Below are positions 6,847-9,881 of a stretch of 9,881 nt of DNA, in pieces. This DNA comes from an uncultured Collinsella sp. (GTDB taxonomy: Bacteria > Actinomycetota > Coriobacteriia > Coriobacteriales > Coriobacteriaceae), in NCBI GenBank assembly GCA_900551305.1, contig URVK01000042.1, forward strand, positions 1 to 9,881. The letters are read 5' to 3'. The position numbers and the translations under genes are program-made. The notes under the pieces are model-generated. The model ran no database searches and had not been told where the DNA came from. It saw only the letters and a program-made list of their open reading frames with translations. The stretch's first letter is position 1. Each line of letters begins with the position of its first letter.

Positions 6847-8202
6847 TTAGTCCTCGTCTTCTTGGTCCGCGAGAAGGCTCGCGGACGTGAGTCCCAAGAT
6901 CTCATCGGCTTGGTCGGCGTCTTCCAGCGCGTCGATGTCCTTGAGCTTGCGCTCCATGACGTTGGTGCGCGTGGTGATGATGCCCTCGACCGTTTTGCCC
7001 GCGGTCTCGATCTGCTGCTGGGCGCGGCGCAGCGCCTTTTGATAGCGCGGCAGCTCGGCCTTGACAGCGGAGAGCACGCGCAGCACGTCATCGGTGCGTT
7101 TTTGCAGCTTAAACGTTTGGTAACTCATCTGCAGGCTGTTGAGGATGGCCGCCATGGTGCTGGGACCGGCAACGTTGACGTGATAGTCGCGGCCCAGGGT
7201 TTCGATGAGCCCGGGTCGGCTGACGACCTCGGCGTACAGGCCCTCAAATGGCACGAACATGATGCCAAAGTTGGTCGTTGCCGGCACACTCAGGTACTTT
7301 TCGCAGATGTCCTTGGCCTCGCGCTTCACCATCATATCGAGCGTCTTGCGTGCCGCGGCAACGGCCTCCGCGTCACCCGACTCCTGGGCGTCGAGCAGAT
7401 GCTCGTACGCGTCGCCCGGAAACTTGGAGTCAATCGGCAGCAGCACGGGGTCGCCCTCGTCCACCGGCAGCTTGACGGCAAACTCAACGCGCTCCGAGGC
7501 GCCGGGCCTGGTGGCAACGTTTTCCAGATACTGGTCGGGTGTGAGGATGTCCGTCAGGATCGCACCCAGCTGTACCTCGCCCAAAATGCCGCGCGCTTTT
7601 ACATTGCCCAGCACACGCTTGAGGTCGCCTACGCCGGTGGCGATAGATTGCATATCGCCCAGGCCCTTGTACACGGCCTCGAGCTGGTCGCTCACCTGCT
7701 TAAACGATGCCGAAAGTCGGTCGTTGAGCGTGCGAGAGAGCTTCTCGTCCACCGTCGCGCGCATCTGATCGAGCTGCACGTTGTTGTCTTCGCGGATGGC
7801 ACCCAGCTGAGCATCGACCGTCTCGCGCACCTTGTCCAGGCGATGCTCGATGCCCTCGCGATTGGCGCCGAGCTGTTGGGCGGTCTCGCGGCGCAGATCA
7901 TCCATCCGGTCACCGGCTTGCGAGAACTCGCGCGCGATGGTCAGGTAACGTTGCTGCTCTACGGCCGCATCGGTCGTCTGCTGCTGCGCGATGGCATTGG
8001 CCGTGCAACGGGTTTCGGCCAGCGCGACGTTCAGGGCATCGAGCGCTTTGTTAGCCTGCTCGAGTGCTGCCAGCGTTTCCGCGCTACTGTCGCCACGCTC
8101 CCGCAACTCGGCACGCAGGCTCTTGAGTTGGAGGGCGCAAGCCACAGCAACCCCCACCGCCACCAAGGCGATCACAACAAGCACAATATCAATAGCAGAC
8201 AT
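6847..8202 (-). CDS. rmuC: DNA recombination protein RmuC
   Basis: RmuC-family proteins are membrane-anchored proteins with a nuclease-like fold, linked genetically in E. coli to limiting recombination at inverted repeats; their exact activity is not settled. The 451-residue protein has an N-terminal membrane helix at about 3-25 (AIDIVLVVIALVAVGVAVAC), a long heptad-like charged region at about 27-180 that should form a coiled coil, then the RmuC core with GILGEVQLGAIL (205-216), LPIDSKFPGDAYEHLLDA (255-272), NFGIMFVPFEGLYAEVV (311-327) and SLQMSYQTFKLQK (356-368). The acidic tail ends in DQEDED and a TAA stop. The ATG at 8202 places the membrane helix right at the start and has GGAG three bases upstream, a short spacing; the in-frame TTG at 8235 has no binding site. 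It follows the HTH gene by 51 bp, so it may be read from that gene's promoter as well as its own. Confidence 0.95.
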   Translation of the reverse strand: MSAIDIVLVVIALVAVGVAVACALQLKSLRAELRERGDSSAETLAALEQANKALDALNVALAETRCTANAIAQQQTTDAAVEQQRYLTIAREFSQAGDRMDDLRRETAQQLGANREGIEHRLDKVRETVDAQLGAIREDNNVQLDQMRATVDEKLSRTLNDRLSASFKQVSDQLEAVYKGLGDMQSIATGVGDLKRVLGNVKARGILGEVQLGAILTDILTPDQYLENVATRPGASERVEFAVKLPVDEGDPVLLPIDSKFPGDAYEHLLDAQESGDAEAVAAARKTLDMMVKREAKDICEKYLSVPATTNFGIMFVPFEGLYAEVVSRPGLIETLGRDYHVNVAGPSTMAAILNSLQMSYQTFKLQKRTDDVLRVLSAVKAELPRYQKALRRAQQQIETAGKTVEGIITTRTNVMERKLKDIDALEDADQADEILGLTSASLLADQEDED

Positions 8203-8253
8203 AAACTCCGCCCAACAAACCCAATCGAGCACCAATCAAAACCGCGATCAATC

Positions 8254-8817
8254 TTACCCCGCCATACGCACCGGGCGCCCGGTCCCTTCTTGGGCGCCCC
8301 TCTCCTCCGCATATTCCATAATGCGGCGCGCCGTCTCCCTGCTCACCTTTGAGTCATCACCGGCTAAATATGCGTACACGTTTCCCTTATTCAGATTCAA
8401 ATCGCGGCAGAGACCGTAGCGCGTTACGCCCGATTCCTCTAGCGCTCCCAACGTTCTTTTTCGCATCAGGGCGTTGATCCTTCTGTCCGCCACTGGCTTT
8501 TCCTTCACCGCTCTATACGCACGCCAAACGTTGGCATAACGATTAGGAAGTTTATCCTCGGCGCATAGAGATGCCAGGCTACCCGTTTGGGCGTACAAGG
8601 ACAAAACGCCTCGGTAACCCTCTTCCATCCACGAACCCTCGGATAAGCCCAGAACGTATTCGGCTTTACCCTGTGCCAAAGCGAGCAAAAACAGGGGCTC
8701 CGCCACGCGCGGCGCAACCGTCGTCGCTTGCTTAACCAGTTTTCTAAAACTGAGCGACTGCTGTCCGGATAGCTCTCGGCAATAGCCTTTTAAGAATCCC
8801 TCAAAGGTCAGATTCAA
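8254..8817 (-). CDS. Unrecognised protein with C-terminal helix-turn-helix, coupled to upstream gene
   Basis: The best start is a TTG at 8817 with AGGAGG seven bases upstream; it overlaps the stop of the preceding small gene as TTGA, so translation is probably coupled. The 187-residue protein begins MNLTFEGFLKGYCREL. Residues 1-110 look alpha-helical with no family I recognise. Residues about 122-168 look like a Cro/CI-type helix-turn-helix: LGALEESGVTRYGLCRDLN, then NKGNVYAYLAG as the likely recognition helix, then SRETARRIMEYA. A helical N-terminal domain followed by a DNA-binding domain suits a regulator or an antitoxin-like partner of the 64-residue protein; this is inference from layout. 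GC content is visibly lower than in mfd or nth, hinting at a different origin. The 3' end holds two copies of the palindrome GGGCGCCC (8273-8280, 8292-8299). rmuC follows after 51 bp. A longer frame opens at 8937 but runs over the upstream gene. Confidence 0.75.
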   Translation of the reverse strand: MNLTFEGFLKGYCRELSGQQSLSFRKLVKQATTVAPRVAEPLFLLALAQGKAEYVLGLSEGSWMEEGYRGVLSLYAQTGSLASLCAEDKLPNRYANVWRAYRAVKEKPVADRRINALMRKRTLGALEESGVTRYGLCRDLNLNKGNVYAYLAGDDSKVSRETARRIMEYAEERGAQEGTGRPVRMAG

Positions 8818-9008
8818 CCGAGCACCTCCTTTTTGTATTGCCTGTATGCACAGACCATCTCTTGATAACTCCGCTCCGAAGGCGACGACGCCAGTGCTTC
8901 TCCCTCGTCGAATATAAGCCGTTCGAGCAGCCCCCAATCAAGTCGGTCGACGAATGCCTGACTATGAAGATCGATGATGTCGTTCGGACGGAAGGCATAG
9001 AGCTTCAT
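8814..9008 (-). CDS. Small unrecognised protein, first gene of a coupled pair
   Basis: The 64-residue protein begins MKLYAFRPNDIIDLHSQAF and ends in YRQYKKEVLG. The ATG at 9008 has GGAGG 11 bases upstream, rather far; an in-frame TTG at 9026 would add six residues but has no binding site. The protein is acidic and mostly helical in appearance, without signal peptide, membrane helix or cysteine motif, and I know no family for it. The stop (TGA, 8816-8814) shares bases with the TTG start of the HTH gene, a tight overlap typical of gene pairs whose products act together, such as toxin-antitoxin or regulator pairs. The AT-rich, palindrome-bearing region upstream fits an autoregulated promoter. 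It could instead be a short accessory protein with no toxic role. Confidence 0.65.
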   Translation of the reverse strand: MKLYAFRPNDIIDLHSQAFVDRLDWGLLERLIFDEGEALASSPSERSYQEMVCAYRQYKKEVLG

Positions 9009-9048
9009 TACCGCCAGATCCTCCAAGAGGGGTCTGCTCTAAATCCTG

Positions 9049-9107
9049 CTTATACATAACAAATCCTATTATTATTTATCTTCAATAATACTATTCAGTC
9101 GTACGAC
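9049..9107 (-). promoter_or_regulatory. AT-rich promoter/operator region of the coupled pair
   Basis: This is the most AT-rich stretch of the window. On the minus strand TATAAG (9054-9049) is a good -10 candidate, 40 bases before the ATG at 9008, though no matching -35 stands 16-18 bases upstream. Two dyads lie above it: TATTATT-n7-AATAATA (9070-9090) and the perfect palindrome GTCGTACGAC (9098-9107). They are natural candidates for binding by the HTH protein encoded downstream, giving autoregulation; this is inference. Confidence 0.4.
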
Positions 9108-9180
9108 AGGACCAACAGGATGCAAGGATTCCGATTGTGGCGATAATCCCTACACCCTAGAAGTCCTAATGTTACAAACG

Positions 9181-9603
9181 CTAGCTCTCCCAGCCGGTGC
9201 GGATGGTTGTTATGACGTCGCCTAGGCGCTGGCCCAGGGCCGCTAGATGTTGGAGCACCTCGTTGGGCGATGCGCCGTTGAGGATGCACGTGAGGGCATA
9301 CGACGCCAGAAAGATGACCGCAAGCCCTAACGGGATGAGCACGATCATCGCCAATGTGCGCAGGCGCTGGCCCACGCGGCGACGACGCGCACGACGCTTG
9401 TCGAACGCGAGCTCCTGCGCATATGAATCTTGCTGTACGGAATAGGCCTCTGGTGCCGATTCGCCCGCAGGCGAAACCACAGGCGTGGCATTTTGCGCAG
9501 GGGGCTGGGCTGCCGCCCCCTGCATTTGCATCTCCATGAGTCGTTGCTGCTGACGCAGCATGCGCTCAGCTTGTTGCTGCGGAGTCTCAAGAAACAGATC
9601 CAT
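9181..9603 (-). CDS. Small single-pass membrane protein of unknown function
   Basis: The ATG at 9603 has GGAGG five to six bases upstream; an in-frame TTG at 9615 lies within the binding-site region and is rejected. The 140-residue protein has a Gln- and Met-rich N-terminal stretch at 9-28 (QQQAERMLRQQQRLMEMQMQ) that could coil, a low-complexity Ala/Pro/Gln linker at 29-52, a strongly basic patch KRRARRRR at 69-76, one membrane helix at about 83-107, and a short C-terminal helix (NEVLQHLAALGQRLGDVITT). The basic patch before the helix predicts an N-in orientation with about 33 residues outside. No enzymatic motif is visible and I do not recognise the family. A terminator lies upstream at the window edge, so it is probably a single-gene unit; no clear terminator follows its TAG stop. 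Confidence 0.75.
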   Translation of the reverse strand: MDLFLETPQQQAERMLRQQQRLMEMQMQGAAAQPPAQNATPVVSPAGESAPEAYSVQQDSYAQELAFDKRRARRRRVGQRLRTLAMIVLIPLGLAVIFLASYALTCILNGASPNEVLQHLAALGQRLGDVITTIRTGWES

Positions 9604-9856
9604 GCTGGCCTCCAAAATCGGAGCATTCGACGCTTACGACCAGCATCCCGCCCCGCCATGACCGCGACAACGCAATCGCCGGCAATAGCCACAAAGTTTC
9701 TTTTGCTCAAAAGCTGTCGAAAAGCTCAACAACTCCCCTACCAGCACTTTCTCTGAGCTTTTTTCGTCAGCAATCTTTTGGCCTTCCACCCTTACGCCAA
9801 CTGACCAAAATCTAACCAAAAGCTTGACGGAAATTGTGAAGACAGGGACCCCATAC
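9604..9856. other. Non-coding stretch upstream of the membrane-protein gene
   Basis: About 250 bp without a gene I can support. It holds repeated short motifs: AAAAGCT at 9709-9715 and 9719-9725; an inverted pair AAAAGCTC (9719-9726) and GAGCTTTT (9754-9761, then TT); and several CCAAAA/TTTTGG copies between 9776 and 9825. The promoter of the gene at 9603 should be here. A weak candidate on the minus strand is TTGAGC - 17 bases - TATTGC near 9709-9681. A minus-strand open frame (9858-9634) starts on the terminator T-run without a binding site and was not called. Confidence 0.4.
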
Positions 9857-9881
9857 AAAAACGTGCCGCCCCAAAAGGGGC
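9857..9881 (-). terminator. Intrinsic terminator of an off-window upstream gene (partial)
   Basis: On the minus strand GCCCC-TTTT-GGGGC (9881-9868) is followed by GGCACG and TTTTT (9861-9857). The visible right arm GGGGCGGCACG suggests a longer stem whose left arm, predicted GTGCCGCCCC, lies partly outside the window. It implies a minus-strand gene ending just to the right and isolates the gene at 9603 from it. Confidence 0.7.

Noticed and set aside
8203..8253. A promoter for rmuC
   Set aside because: TTGATC - 17 bases - TCGATT can be drawn on the minus strand, but the -10 matches only three of six consensus bases; too weak to list.
6790..8352. A 520-codon plus-strand frame opposite rmuC
   Set aside because: Antisense to a clearly recognisable rmuC, with shadow-type composition and no ribosome binding site.
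8818..8937. A longer start for the HTH gene (from 8937)
   Set aside because: It would overlap most of the 64-residue gene, and the strong AGGAGG site points to the TTG at 8817 instead.
9110..9180. A terminator after the gene at 9181-9603
   Set aside because: A GGATT/AATCC dyad with a 14-base loop is present on the minus strand, but no T-run follows, so termination cannot be claimed.
9634..9858. A 74-codon minus-strand frame upstream of the membrane-protein gene
   Set aside because: It starts with TTG directly on the T-run of the edge terminator, has no ribosome binding site, and the peptide shows no recognisable feature. A different-frame alternative from 9710 runs into the gene at 9603. 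Kept only as part of the non-coding region.
1..9881. CRISPR array, tRNA, rRNA, insertion sequence or integrase
   Set aside because: No regularly spaced repeats, no tRNA-like cloverleaf, no rRNA sequence and no transposase or recombinase motif were seen in any frame.

Overview
The window is GC-rich bacterial DNA, and every gene I can support lies on the minus strand, so transcription runs from high to low coordinates. The base composition, GTG/TTG starts with clear Shine-Dalgarno sequences, and the style of the Mfd, Nth, RmuC and ABC-exporter proteins suggest a high-GC Gram-positive gut actinobacterium, most likely Coriobacteriia (Collinsella-like). That placement is inference; there is no rRNA or other decisive marker.

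Layout in transcription order, right to left. (1) 9857-9881: terminator of a gene outside the window, its upstream arm cut by the edge. (2) 9604-9853: non-coding, with repeated short motifs. (3) 9181-9603: small single-pass membrane protein of unknown function. (4) 9009-9180: AT-rich regulatory gap with palindromes, leading into a two-gene module of lower GC (9008-8254): a 64-residue orphan protein overlapping by 4 nt a 187-residue protein with a C-terminal helix-turn-helix. (5) 8202-6847: rmuC, followed by a terminator. (6) 6719-4865: an ABC exporter half-transporter split into two frames by an imperfect 52-bp tandem duplication. (7) 4801-4136: nth, endonuclease III. (8) 3978-361: mfd, transcription-repair coupling factor, with a terminator-like hairpin just before its ribosome binding site. 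(9) 150-360: a gap holding an unusually long inverted repeat with internal hairpins. (10) 149-1: the start of a membrane protein, perhaps PAP2 phosphatase.

Functionally the core is genome maintenance: Mfd couples stalled RNA polymerase to excision repair, Nth starts base excision repair at oxidised pyrimidines, and RmuC is linked to limiting DNA rearrangement. The ABC exporter sits among them without an obvious link. The most unusual items are the broken or phase-shifted ABC gene, the structured element behind mfd, and the unrecognised coupled HTH module. I see no rRNA, tRNA, CRISPR array, insertion sequence or integrase.
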